The position numbers and the translations under genes are program-made. The notes under the pieces are model-generated. The model had not been told where the DNA came from. It saw only the letters and a list, made by a program, of their open reading frames with translations, and did no database searches. Positions 51,040 through 61,184 of a stretch of DNA of 64,000 nucleotides are shown here, one piece after another (positions within the stretch are counted from its first letter, which is position 1; every line of letters begins with the position of its first letter). The stretch is from Dermacentor variabilis. Lineage: Eukaryota; Arthropoda; Arachnida; Ixodida; Ixodidae. The DNA lies in NCBI RefSeq assembly GCF_050947875.1, contig NC_134572.1:119400105-119464104 (forward strand), read 5' to 3'.

Positions 51040-51690
51040 GTCGTCATTCCAGCTTAGTGACCCACCTCTCATGCATTCGTAGTTGGGCTTTCTACTACGA
51101 CATCGTCATGCCACCATGCTCGCGCCATCGTCGACATGCATTCGTGGACACACCACCGTCGGGATGCTTTCGTGGTTCCAACGTCGTGACTTCAGCTGAG
51201 TTATGCCAACTTCGTCATACAGGCTTCGTGACGCAGTCTTAGTCACGCCATTGTCATCATACACTCGTCGTAATCTCATTGTTCTCATACCATTCTCACG
51301 CCATCGTCGTCACTGTGTCGTCGTCATTGTGTCGTCGTCATGCAGTAGTCGTCATGCATTCGTTATATTACCGTTGTTGTGATGCCATCGTGGTCGTTCC
51401 ATAGGCGTCATTCTAACTTCGTCATCCGACTCTCCCCATGCCATCGTCGTCATATCATTGCCGTCATTGCGTCGTCGTCAGGCAATCGGTATCACGCACC
51501 AGCGTTGCCATAGTCATAATCACGCCGTCCTCATTATACAATCTTCATCTATTAGGAATCATGATATCATTGTCATGTAGTTGTCGTCAGGTTACCTGTG
51601 TCGTTCCGTCGACCCCATTCCTTCCTCCTTATCCCATCGTGATCACTGCGTCGTCGTCATCCCGACATGCTCGTAAGCGACCTAGCTAAG
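51040..51690 (+). repeat. Degenerate CGTCGTCAT-rich tandem tract
   Basis: About 650 bp filled with variants of catcgtcgtcat, gtcgtcatgcattcgt, cgccatcgtcgtca and gtcgtcattgtgtcgtcgtcat. Unit length is irregular, and the plus strand is strongly CGT/CAT-biased. No clean ORF is kept. It lies just left of the deleted mariner. Confidence 0.75.
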
Positions 51691-51782
51691 CGATTACCAT
51701 GGCTAAATGGGACGATACCGATGTGTATCGCATATAGCCGAAGCAACGGAAGCCTCGGAATGACCCCTACCGATAGCAAATA

Positions 51783-52337
51783 CGAAGCGAATCAGAAAGT
51801 CCTTGCCCCTATTTTTTATTAGCCAAGATAAGGTACATACAGGTAATTACAAATATAACGTACTATTCTTGCACTATTTTTTTCACGTACTCCCTACACC
51901 GGTTCAAACGTTTGTCCCATCGCAGCACTAAATTTGAAATGCCTCTGTGGTAGAACTCGTCCGGCTGACTGTGGAACCACCTTCGGACTGATGTCTTGGT
52001 TTCATCGTTGCACGTGAATCGCTGTGCCGCCAGGAACACTTCTCAAAGCGAGACACATTTTCTCATAGGTGGGCTTCAGTTGCTGTGGATGTTTATGGGC
52101 GCTCGTCCTTTGCTCCACAGAACACAAATCACACTTCCTTGCTCGTACGCCGCGAACGTGTGAAGCACAACCGCCATATTCGACCACTGACAGCAGCGCC
52201 GTGCCGCGGAGCTAGCGGCAGATAAGGTCGGGCCCGCTCAAGAAATCTCCGCCACTCTGAACGGATATGTTGACTTCCAATTTAGAGCCGTAATTTCATT
52301 AAAAATATAGGGACAAAGACTTTCTGATTCATCCTCG
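51783..52337 (-). mobile_element. Internally deleted mariner-type transposon
   Basis: Near-identical inverted ends are present: left TA-CGAAGCGAATCAGAAAGTCC, right (reverse complement) TA-CGAGGATGAATCAGAAAGTC, both flanked by TA (51781-51782, 52338-52339). The ends continue as gcccctattttttatt and aaaaatatagggac. Inside, the minus strand from about 52000 to 51863 encodes VRRWFHSQPDEFYHRGISNL and VLRWDKRLNRCREYVKK before TAG, the C-terminal tail of a mariner transposase. The catalytic domain is missing, so the 555-bp element is non-autonomous. Confidence 0.85.
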
Positions 52338-52616
52338 TAGTCGTGACTTCAGAAATGTGGGACGTCCATACATAGCTCGAATGCTAATCGCATTAAGGTT
52401 GACATTAACCGTGGGATAAGTCCTGCTGTAATCTTTTTCTTCATGTGTTTAAAGAAAAAAGCTACCATTGCTTGAAAAATTAAATAGAAAAAGCGTAATA
52501 AATAACACAACAAGAGCGCAATGAAGAACGTCATCATCCCTACGTAGTAGCTGAAAGATCGCAGAGTTCCCACTAGTAAAATTTTGTAGGATCGCTGTAC
52601 GCCGAGCACCACGCAC

Positions 52617-52772
52617 CCTGTTCATGCACAGAATGACCGCCAAGTTGATCGAGGACGCGCTGACGGTGGTGCCGATTGTCGCCGTGATCCTGGAGACCTT
52701 GCTCGACAGGAAGGTCACCATGAAGATGCGGTATCCGATCACCCCCATCACTGTGCACAGCACTAGTAAGAG
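52617..52772 (-). CDS. Anoctamin exon 4 (TM3 end, loop, TM4)
   Basis: A 156-bp exon (52 codons, phase 0 to 0) has acceptor tctcgtcgcag and donor AGG|gtgcgt. It reads LLLVLCTVMGVIGYRIFMV, then a loop with SSKVSRITATIGTTVSASSI, then NLAVILCMNR. GVIxYRI and the Asn-Leu-x-Val-Ile-Leu helix are characteristic of anoctamin TM3/TM4. The expected continuation (I/V-Y-x-x-V-A-x-x-L-T) is found as a microexon at 44528-44570, 8 kb downstream in gene direction. Confidence 0.92.
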
Positions 52773-52876
52773 CTGCGACGAGAACGCAGGTAGGACGGAT
52801 CGTTTTTGTCACGCCACGTTTACGTTTACCTGCACTCACCTCATGTAATAGAGAAGCCCGTTCATTCGGCTCCTAT

Positions 52877-53560
52877 TATTGCGGTAGCAATTATATGGAC
52901 ACTCCAAGCGAATTTCCGTCATCGGCGTCGCCGTCACTATCACCGTCACCGTGACGTTCCGTATAAAGCCCGAGGGCAACAACACCGTCGCCGCGCCCTA
53001 CGCTGTATGGCAGCCGACGATCGCGACTCAATCTCGCCCGCGCGAAACAGGCGAAATCGGGCAGGAAGCGCACCGTCTCCCGTCGTGCGCGAGGCACTCA
53101 ACGTTGCGATGCACCGGGGGGAGGGGAGAGAGGGGGGCACATTGTACTCTAGCTGCAACTGCGCATGTGGCGGCTGCACGCGGTAGCCCGGCGTATCTTG
53201 AGAGCGATCTGTGTTGGGGGCAGTGTTTTGGTTCGTTGGCATCTCGTAGCTTTGCGCATGCTGTGTGTTCTCGACGCTCACTTTTCCTTGATGCGATCGA
53301 AAGCACGAATGTCACTTCGCTCGCTGCTGCTGCCGCGTTTCCTCACGCCAGCGTTTTGACAGCGAGTTTCCGCGGTCATCAAGTCAGATGGGTCCATGTT
53401 TGCTTGTGTGCGTGTGACACGATGCTCCCTAGTTTAGTTATTGTAACTATGTTTACAAGTTCATGCGGCTGATAAAACAACCTTACTTTTCATAGCTGTC
53501 CACTAATTTGCTATCGCAATCGATGCTTTGCCTTTCGGGCGAAACTACGTCTTTTTCACT
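52877..53560 (-). mobile_element. Dispersed element with 23-bp inverted ends (full copy)
   Basis: The ends are ttgcggtagcaattatatggaca (left) and, as reverse complement, ttgcgatagcaaattagtggaca (right), with the flank tttcgcccgaaaggcaaagcatcga. The interior shares cgctgtcaaaacgctggcgtgaggaaacgcggcagcagcagcgag with the plus-strand copy at 2242-2536. No coding capacity is seen. Confidence 0.6.
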
Positions 53561-55597
53561 CAGAATATAACAGGAGGTCAACTAAGTGTCGAGGCTGAAG
53601 AAGACAAGCTCGACGCACATAGTGGTTAAAGTGATTCGGCGCCCAAACGTTGATTTTATCACGCTATTCTGTACTTTCACATTTGTTATTCACTGATTTT
53701 GTATCTTATTCGTATCGGATTTCACGCGCAATTACGTCAACCTCGTCTCCTTTAGTGTCGACACTTTTAACCGCAAGGCCAGGCGGGCCGATCCCAGAGC
53801 TAGTACAGTCTATGGTGCAATGTGGTTCATTTGCGACTACATTGGCGCTAATTACGCCCATACCGTGAATAGACTTACTCTGCAACTAATTTTCGCTTCT
53901 TGTTTCGCTACGACCCACATTTTGATATCTTTTACCACTCGCTACGATGCTATGGAGGCAAGATACCCAGATCCCAGAAGCGCCGAATCCGCGTGAAGAA
54001 AGAAAAACTTTCATTGTCTTCAAAAATTGTCTCTGTGGTAATTATTTCTTAAACCCACCGCTTTGATGACGGTATAGCTACTGAAGCCTCCTAAGCTGGA
54101 TTATTTCGTTAGACGGACACTTCTTACAGGACAGAGCAGAATGAACAACTGTGACTAATTGAGCTACCGCATCAATACTTCAGGGCACATGCACCAAACT
54201 TTGCAATCTTTAGTACGTAATTCAGGCAAGCTCCATCTAACTAGGTCACGAAGCTTGGAACGAAAAGCGTGCCAAAACCCATCGCCAAGGATATGGGTTA
54301 GTGTTGCGCGATTGAAGCACGACTAGGTGAGGCGGGGCGAACAAACACTGAAACTAGAAAACCTGTGTGCAAAAAAATACTCTAAAATGTTTAACCAGAA
54401 TACTGGCATACGAATAACTTTTCCGTTTCAGATATTTTTCCTGCAGTAAAAGAGCAAATATAAATTTTTTTCTATTTCCCAATTTATTAGTTTTTTCTCA
54501 GCGACCCGTACCAACGAGTGATTCTGGCGCAAGACTTGGCAAAGCTGTTCAAGCCTGCTATTACTTCGTAAGGAATGGCGTTGCTCACTTGAACGTGGCG
54601 GTTTCGTCCGAGTTGTTCCTTGCATGTCTCTTCAAAAAGTGACGTACGCTTCCCTTCAAACGTTGCGTGACCGAGCGCACAGCATTAGTTGGTGAAAGGT
54701 GTGAGTGCAGGCTTTTTGTTATCGTGCAAGTTCACGCTGAGGCATCCGACGCGCTTGTCTCGTCGTGACGATAAATGCGGAACGCCCCGCGAAGAAACGT
54801 CGCGCTATGTTTGTTTACGCTCCGTAACCCAGGCTCTGAGTGTCCGACGGGCAATAAAATTAGTAAGTGGAACGTTTTCAAATAGATAGTGTGGGCTAAT
54901 GTTGTCTGATAATCCTTGGATATGAACACATGGTTTCGCAAGGAATTACGAATGATACTGTGAAAGGATTCGCATAGGCTGCTATGCATTACGACTATGG
55001 GCTTTTCATAGTACTTTCATCATTAAAACGTGTTTTGTTTGGTCAGTTATATTGGTTGCATTATTCAAGACAAATAAAATTGACGTTGGTTTTGAAAGCT
55101 CTTTGGCACTCTCATTTATTTCCATCCTATTCGCTCACCTTTCTAAGGAAGCTAGGGGAGCAATTGCGTCAATAACAGACTTATTACGTTCACATTAAGA
55201 CATGCGTCACTCATAATATTTAAAGGACATGCTGGCGTTTCAGCTGAGGTGAATCGCAAGCTCGCCTCAGCCAAAAAAAAATAACTGCTGTCGTAGCGGC
55301 CGTAATGCCGGACGCTAAATGAATTAAAACATTCGCGCCAAGCAGCGCAAGATCTTGACGTCACTGCCATTTCCGATTGTGACGTCACTTCTTTCCTTTC
55401 TTTATTATTTTTTTGCTAAATGTTAGTTGTCCACACGATACGTAGATGGCGATGGTTACAACAAGCCCCATTTTCTTGGCATGTGGGCTTCTATGGAAGC
55501 TTCGCCACCAATTTACATATACCTTGGTTCAGGCATGTAGTCGATGGTTGCTCGTTATTGGGCAGTATAGCATAAAGCAGCTATTGCGATGGCGCAC

Positions 55598-55672
55598 CAT
55601 GAACAAGAGGATAACATTGGCAGCGGCGACCCGACCGATCCTCTCCCAGAAGGGCACATGGGGCTCGTACCT
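55598..55672 (-). CDS. Anoctamin exon 3 (start of TM3)
   Basis: A 75-bp exon (25 codons, phase 0 to 0) has acceptor gttgtcttgcag and donor ATG|gtgcgc. It encodes RYEPHVPFWERIGR followed by VAAANVILLFM. The motif EPxxPxWxRxxR leading into a hydrophobic helix is what anoctamins have immediately before and within TM3, and the helix continues into the next exon (LLLVLCTVMGVIGYRI). The exon is open and both boundaries are ordinary. Confidence 0.88.
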
Positions 55673-56771
55673 CTGCAAGACAACGCTCTGTTAAAGTCAA
55701 CGTTGCAACGTAAAACAGCAAAGTTCAGAGCTTTTTGACAGTAAAGTTTAATTGAAACTAGGGAACGATATATTGCTTTTGACTTTCTTACGCGAATACC
55801 TACAGTAGGGCAATTAACTCTGTCTAGGTTCAGCATTGCGTTGTTCACCAGCAAATTATGGCCTCTGCTTGGAGATGCGAGATGAAATGAAAAGGGATCT
55901 ACTTTCGCTCAAATGTGTGTTCACGAGCATCCACGGTAGCACTAAGTGTACTTTCGCGTGACATGGCCAAATTAGCCGCTTCATTGGTTATGTTGAGCTG
56001 ATTTCGTTCGAGAACTTACGTAATAAATTTTATTAGTTCGACATTGCTATGTCGCCATTATGTTGCATTATCGCTTTCAGACGCGAATTATAATCGACTG
56101 TTGAAGAATGTTCTAAATTTACACAACCTCATTCCGAAGCACTCGATACTCCACTGCAAGAAAGAGTAGTAGGGTGGGACTCCTTGCATCTTTTTAACTG
56201 TTCATTATAATTAAAGATAAAATAATTATCTAATTATTGTGATGTCAGTAATGCTCCGTTCTTGCAATAAAAAACCAAATCAATAGCTTGAAGGACGTGC
56301 ACATTTTTATTATTGGCCACACGAATTACGAGCAAAGAAAAATTATTCTTTCTGCATCGTTGCCGGAATGCGGCAGGCAAACAACTCGCCAACTATTGTG
56401 GTACTTTCAGCAATGTGGTCATCTGTAGCAGTACGAGGCACGTTGGAAGTGAAATGGAATTCGCGTTGACCATGCAGAGGGCTCAATCCACTCGAGGCTC
56501 AGTCTCTGTTGCTTTTTCTTGGCCACCAATCCACAGAACCGGCAAAGACAAGTCGAAAGAACCGTTGCTTTTGTGCATAACAGATGCAATGTATTTCAGC
56601 ACACTGCTTTCTTATTTATTTTTACGTTCGTAACACACTTTTCTAATTAAAGTGCGCTTACAAAGGCGGTGCGATTTGACGTGTTTTGGGGGGAGGTTGA
56701 ATTAACCCTGGTATTCGTCTAAGAAAGATGTCGACTGTCAGTCTTTTGCCATATTAGGTTTGTTTGCTTAC

Positions 56772-56834
56772 GAGGGTGACGGGGTTCAGCTTGTAGACGC
56801 GTGCCTTGGCTTCGTATTCCGGATTCACCACTTC
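56772..56834 (-). CDS. Anoctamin exon 2 (cytoplasmic TM2-TM3 loop)
   Basis: A 63-bp exon (21 codons, phase 0 to 0) follows tttgccgtgcag and ends at CTC|gtaagc. It encodes EVVNPEYEAKARVYKLNPVT plus L. The pattern PEYEAK...NPVT is the conserved stretch of the anoctamin cytoplasmic loop between TM2 and TM3. The phase joins cleanly to the exon ending at 58413 and to the exon beginning at 55672. No stop or frameshift is present. Confidence 0.88.
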
Positions 56835-57065
56835 CTGCACGGCAAAAACAAAGTACAGTGATTAACCTAGAATCCATATCTTTGGTGAGATCTGCAATCT
56901 TGAACGACCCAAAGATATGCACTGGTACTAGAATGAGTATCTGACGGAACCTCTTATGTCAGTCTGTTACATCTTAAGAAATATGAAATGAATTGTCTCC
57001 TTTATCTCCCCGTTATAGTAAGCGAGAGGCACCGGCGTTGTCTAAACGACACTTGTGCTCCGCTC

Positions 57066-57795
57066 TTAAAAGGAAGCTTTAGGTCGGGTGCTCCTATCTA
57101 AATATATGTAAAGGGAGAATTCGTTTTTCTCGACAACCACTGCACCAAATTTGACGAGGTTTGTTGCATTTAAAAGAAAAACTTAAAATCTAGTGACTGT
57201 TGGCTTCGAATGTTTGATTTAGGTTGTCAATTTTTTATTAAAAATTCGCAAAAATAAAAACTTTTCAAAAAACCATACTATCAAGTTTACAACTCTAACT
57301 CAACAACGAGAAATGATAATACAATTCTATGAATTACATCTATAATAACACATCTAAAGCGGACAAAATTTATATGTTACACATGAATCTAAAAAAATAT
57401 TGCAATATGGAAACACAGCCTTTGCAGAACCCTTAAAAACAACGTAACAAATTCAGCTAAAATGTAAAATGACATATCGAATTTGTCCGCTTTGAAAGAT
57501 CTAATGGATGGCTTTTAAAGAACCGCGATATCTGTTCTTGATGCAGAGCTATGGATTTGTAAACTTCGTGCTTCTAGTTTTTACTAACTGTCGAATATTT
57601 GAAAATCTCTTAAATAAAATCAAAACCCTAAATCGGAATCCCGCTTCCAACAGTCACTAGAATTTAACTTTCTCTCCCAAGCGCAACAGATTTCATTAAA
57701 ATTGTTCCAAAGGTTATCTCAGAAAAACTTTCTTGCGCTTTACATGTATTTGAATAGGCCGCGTAGGAGTTGGGCCCTAGCTAAAGCTTCCTTAA
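57066..57795. mobile_element. Foldback/MITE with ~350-bp inverted arms and TTAA flanks
   Basis: The left arm (ggaagctttaggtcggg...tctagtgactgttgg) is repeated inverted at the right (ccaacagtcactaga...cctagctaaagcttcc). Both ends are flanked by TTAA (57066-57069 and 57792-57795), suggesting a TTAA-targeting (piggyBac-type) source. A related end lies at about 12072-12170 (aggaagctttagctcgggcccc ... aaatacatgtaaaacgc). There is no coding capacity. Confidence 0.65.
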
Positions 57796-58412
57796 GCGAG
57801 CACTCGAATGACTCCTGGGTGATTAAACGGTAATGACGAGTAAGGTGTGTCGTACCTGTGCTCATTTACAGTGGCCTGTTGGCAGCAGGCACAGTAAATA
57901 TACAGCAATGAAGGTATAAGTATTGCACTTCAACTTCCGAGCTGTACGTCCGTGGTTTTAAGAATTATCAGTCCAGCGTGCTACGAGAGACACTGACGAT
58001 GGCTGAGGACATACGTGAGCCGGCGCGTATACGGTGACATATACATCTTATGGAGCATCAGGAGGACCTAATGTTAGGACAGTCAACGGGACCTCGTAAT
58101 ATTAGTGCATACAAAAAAAAATCGTGCGACTAGCTGTTATGGCATAAACAGAACAAAATATGCATCCTGCAAAAAATAAAAGACGCAAACAACAATATAG
58201 GCAGAATTGCCTCGTAAAAAGGAAAATGAGTACGTTTTGCAACATATAACAACAACGTCGACGACTGCAAGAACAAGAAAATTTAAGGTCCTTTAACCAC
58301 TGTCGATGCTGAATAATCTAACTACTACCGAAGTAACCCACATTGAAGGAGGCTGGTGTCGGCGGGTTCTTTGCAATATCTGGTGGTCCGCACGGCTGTT
58401 GCCAATGCTCAC

Positions 58413-58554
58413 CGTGAGGGTGTCGACGTTGCTCAGATTCCACTCCCAGGCGAGTACGACCTGTTGGCGCTTCCAGAACTCGATGAATATGGTGGCTGCA
58501 ACCGCCAGCAGCATTAGCGAGATGGAAGAGTCTCGGAAGCTCAGATAAAGACAA
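58413..58554 (-). CDS. Anoctamin exon 1 of those visible (TM2 region, partial)
   Basis: The minus-strand frame reads LMLLAVAATIFIEFWKRQQ and then VVLAWEWNLSNVDTLT, ending at ACG|gtgagc. The FxEFWKRxQxxLxxEW signature is the anoctamin (TMEM16) TM2 end and the start of the following cytoplasmic loop. The 3' edge is firm: good donor, phase 0, and the next exon starts at phase 0. The 5' edge is not firm. I placed it at a weak acceptor (ccagcag) that lies against the head of a plus-strand SINE, and the first residues match the family poorly. This is not the start codon. Anoctamins have a long cytoplasmic N-terminus and TM1 before this point, and no such exons were seen up to 64000. Confidence 0.8.
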
Positions 58555-58555
58555 C

Positions 58556-58750
58556 TGCTGGATATGGCGCTGCGCAGCTGAGCTCACGAAGTCGCGGGTT
58601 CAAATCCAGGCCATGGCGGCCGCATTTCGATGGGGCCCAAAATGCGAAAACGCTCGTGTATATTTAGATATAGGAGCAGGTTGAGGAATCCTGCGTGGTC
58701 TAAATTAATCCGGAGTTTCTCTCTACGGCGTACTTCATAATCATATCATG
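58556..58750 (+). mobile_element. tRNA-derived SINE adjoining anoctamin exon 1
   Basis: The head contains cgctgcgcagctgagctcacgaagtcgcgggttcaaatcc, then ggcggccgcatttcgatggggcccaaaatgcg and a tail with tacggcgtacttcataatc. The element lies directly against the proposed 5' edge of the first visible anoctamin exon. In the gene's direction, the antisense SINE head therefore supplies or overlaps the acceptor region. Confidence 0.85.
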
Positions 58751-58854
58751 TTTTTTTGAACACATAAAACACAGAAAGAAAATCATTAATGTTTCAGAAT
58801 AACGTCACCTTGCGATGGAGGTATGGGAGGCGTACTCTGGAGCTGAGGTCAAAG

Positions 58855-59070
58855 TTATATTGTTTTACGTACCAAAGCTACGATCTGATTATGAGGCACG
58901 CGGTAGTGGGGGGCTCCGAAAGAATTTGGACCACCTGAGGGTTCTTTAACGTTCACATAAATCAAGGTACACGGGTGTTCTCGTATTTCACCTGCGGAAA
59001 TGCGACCACCGTGGCCACGATTTGATATCGCGATGTCGTGCTTAGTAACCCAACACCATCGCCAGTACGC
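58855..59070 (-). mobile_element. tRNA-derived SINE, inverted
   Basis: The reverse complement reads ctggcgatggtgttgggttactaagcacgacatcgcgatatcaaatcgtggcc, then cggtggtcgcatttccgcaggtgaaatacgagaacaccc and a tail with ccgcgtgcctcataatcagatcgtagc. It is the same family as the SINE 100 bp to its left but in opposite orientation, so the two form an inverted pair. Confidence 0.85.
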
Positions 59071-59326
59071 GACCACGCCGGGTTCGGAGCTGAGGTCAAA
59101 TTGTGCTGATAAATAAGCAGGTCTAATGGCACGTTGGGCACGAGTATTCTTATTGCTATGTGCATATTGCTTATTTCTTTTGGACAATGCGTGCGGGCGC
59201 TTCGACGTAGACGAACTGCTCCTGGGTCTCGAGCTGTCGGCTGAACTGACCTGCGCTATAGTTGCTTTGCAAATATACATTGTAAATAGACCATAGTGTT
59301 TAATTCCTTGTTCGCGTAACATTCTG

Positions 59327-61180
59327 ATGGAGGTGCGGGGTTGTGCTGCATTATTTTCATCCTGCCGAAATCCTCCATTGACGCTCCCAACGAACCAGAA
59401 CTTTCTTGATGTTCACTTTGACGGTTTCCTTTTGACGACGTTATTTGATACTGCAGCACAGATGTCCATAATAAATAGTAACCTCCGTCGTCGACTAAAA
59501 GAGGTACTCACTCCTGGTGCTGCACGAGCCGTACGCGTCCCCGATGGCAGCACTGTAGGCGTCACTGGAATGTGCACTGCCCATATAAGCGTCGCCGGCC
59601 ACCACGTTCCCGTTCTTTTTACAGTGCTGACCAATTGTCCCCATGACCTCATCCTCGGACTAGACTTCCTTACGGCGCATTCCGCTCTGATCGTCTGTTC
59701 CGTCGGTACCCTTTTCCTCGAGCTTCCTCTTCTTCCGCATATTCGGGCCGAACTCCCGAACCAATTTAGTATGACGGACTTCGTCCGCCTTCTGCCTAAA
59801 GCCTTGACTTACGTCGATTTGCTATCATCTCTCCCTGTGTGCCCGATGGTGATTACATCGTCACGCCTGTTCCTGATATATTTTTGATGCGCAATATCAC
59901 TGTGCCCTACTACATCGTAACTGTTGTCGATAACCGGACGGGCCTCCCCGTCGTCAGTTTTGGCCTCACAAAGCAAGATCTACCCCAAGGCATACCGGTT
60001 GCAATGCCGCGTGCTATAGGAGATGACCACGTTACGACGTTTGCACTAGACATCTGCTCAGATTCTTCACCATGTCCACAGGACGCTATTTGCCGTTACG
60101 CAACATTTCGTCCCATGATTGCTGCGGACTTATTGCCTGAACAAATAGCAGCTCTATGCTGCCTTTTGCTTTCCTACCGCGACATCTTCGGCATAAGCAA
60201 TCGACAATTGGGTCCGACTACACTTGTTAAGCACCGCATATATACTGGTTATGCTAACTCCATTCATCGCCGGTCATAACAAGTTTCTGCATCAGAGTGT
60301 GGATTCAAGTGATTCAGGTTATTCAAGATGAAGTGAACATGCTTGCCGAAGGCATTGTTGAACCCCCGTCGAGCCCTTGGGCGTCGCCCTTTGTGCTTGT
60401 TAAAGATAAAGATGGCACGTGGCATTTTTGCGTAGATTATCGCCATCTCAACCGGATTACCAAAACGAACCTCCACCCCTTACTTCACATTGACGACACC
60501 CTCGATTGTCTCCACGGTGCCAACTACTTTTCATCAATAGACCTTCGGTCTTGTCATTGGCAAATTTCTGTGGATGAAATGGACCAAGAGAAGACCACGT
60601 TCGTCAACATTGATGGTCTATATCAATTCAAAGTAATGCCATTAGGTCTGTGCAATGCCCCTGCAACGTTCGAACGTATGATAGACGCTTTGCTTCAAGG
60701 GTTCAAATCATCAACATTCATCTGCTACCTAAACGACGTTCTCCTATCTTCTTCAACATTTCAGACACACCTTGAGCGCTTCTCAGGTATTCTTTAAGTA
60801 TTCCGGAAGGCTGGGCTGCAACTGAATTCATCGAAGTGCGAATTCGGTCGCCGGCAGATTACGATGCTGGGCCAGCTCGTCGACGCTTTCGGTATTCCAG
60901 CAGACATGGAGAAAGTTCGTGTTACGTCTTTTCCTGTACCTCAGTCTGTCAAAGACGTCCGAAGTTTTGTAGGGCTATATTCCTACTTCCGACAGTTCGT
61001 GAAAAATTTCGCAGCGATTGCCCGACCACTTGCTGTTCTTCTGAAGAATGACGTGCCGTTTACGTGGGGCCCCGCTCAAGTTGCCGCGTTTGCCCACCTC
61101 ACCCTGATTCTCACCACGCCACCTATACTGACCCACTTTGACCCGTCCTCTTCTACAGAGGTTCGGATGAGGCAAGGTTG
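59327..61180 (+). pseudogene. Ty3/gypsy-type LTR retrotransposon pol remnant
   Basis: Broken frames on the plus strand give, in order: a retropepsin-like domain (59327-59887) with FDTAAQMSII and LILGLDFL; an RT N-terminal part (59839-60279); an RT core (60297-60797) with VDYRHLNRIT, IDLRSCHWQI and FKVMPLGLCNAPATFERM; and an RT-connection part (60864-61181) with VRSFVGLYSYFRQFV. The first catalytic Asp of the Y-x-D-D box is Asn (YLND). Frames shift at about 59860 and 60290, with a stop near 60797. The RNase H active core, integrase and LTRs are not seen, and the match ends abruptly near 61165. It is a decayed fragment and not expected to be active. Confidence 0.9.
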
Positions 61181-61184
61181 AGAG

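Larger units (their letters stand above)
44571..52616. other. 8-kb anoctamin intron 4 content
   Basis: Between exons 5 and 4 I find a SINE (46405), a (GA)n-linked retroelement-like piece (48560), a possible LINE tail (50278), the CGTCGTCAT tract (51040) and the deleted mariner (51783). No further exon was recognised. The short open frames at 45.8-46.4 kb and 48.9-49.2 kb show no family motif. Confidence 0.55.
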
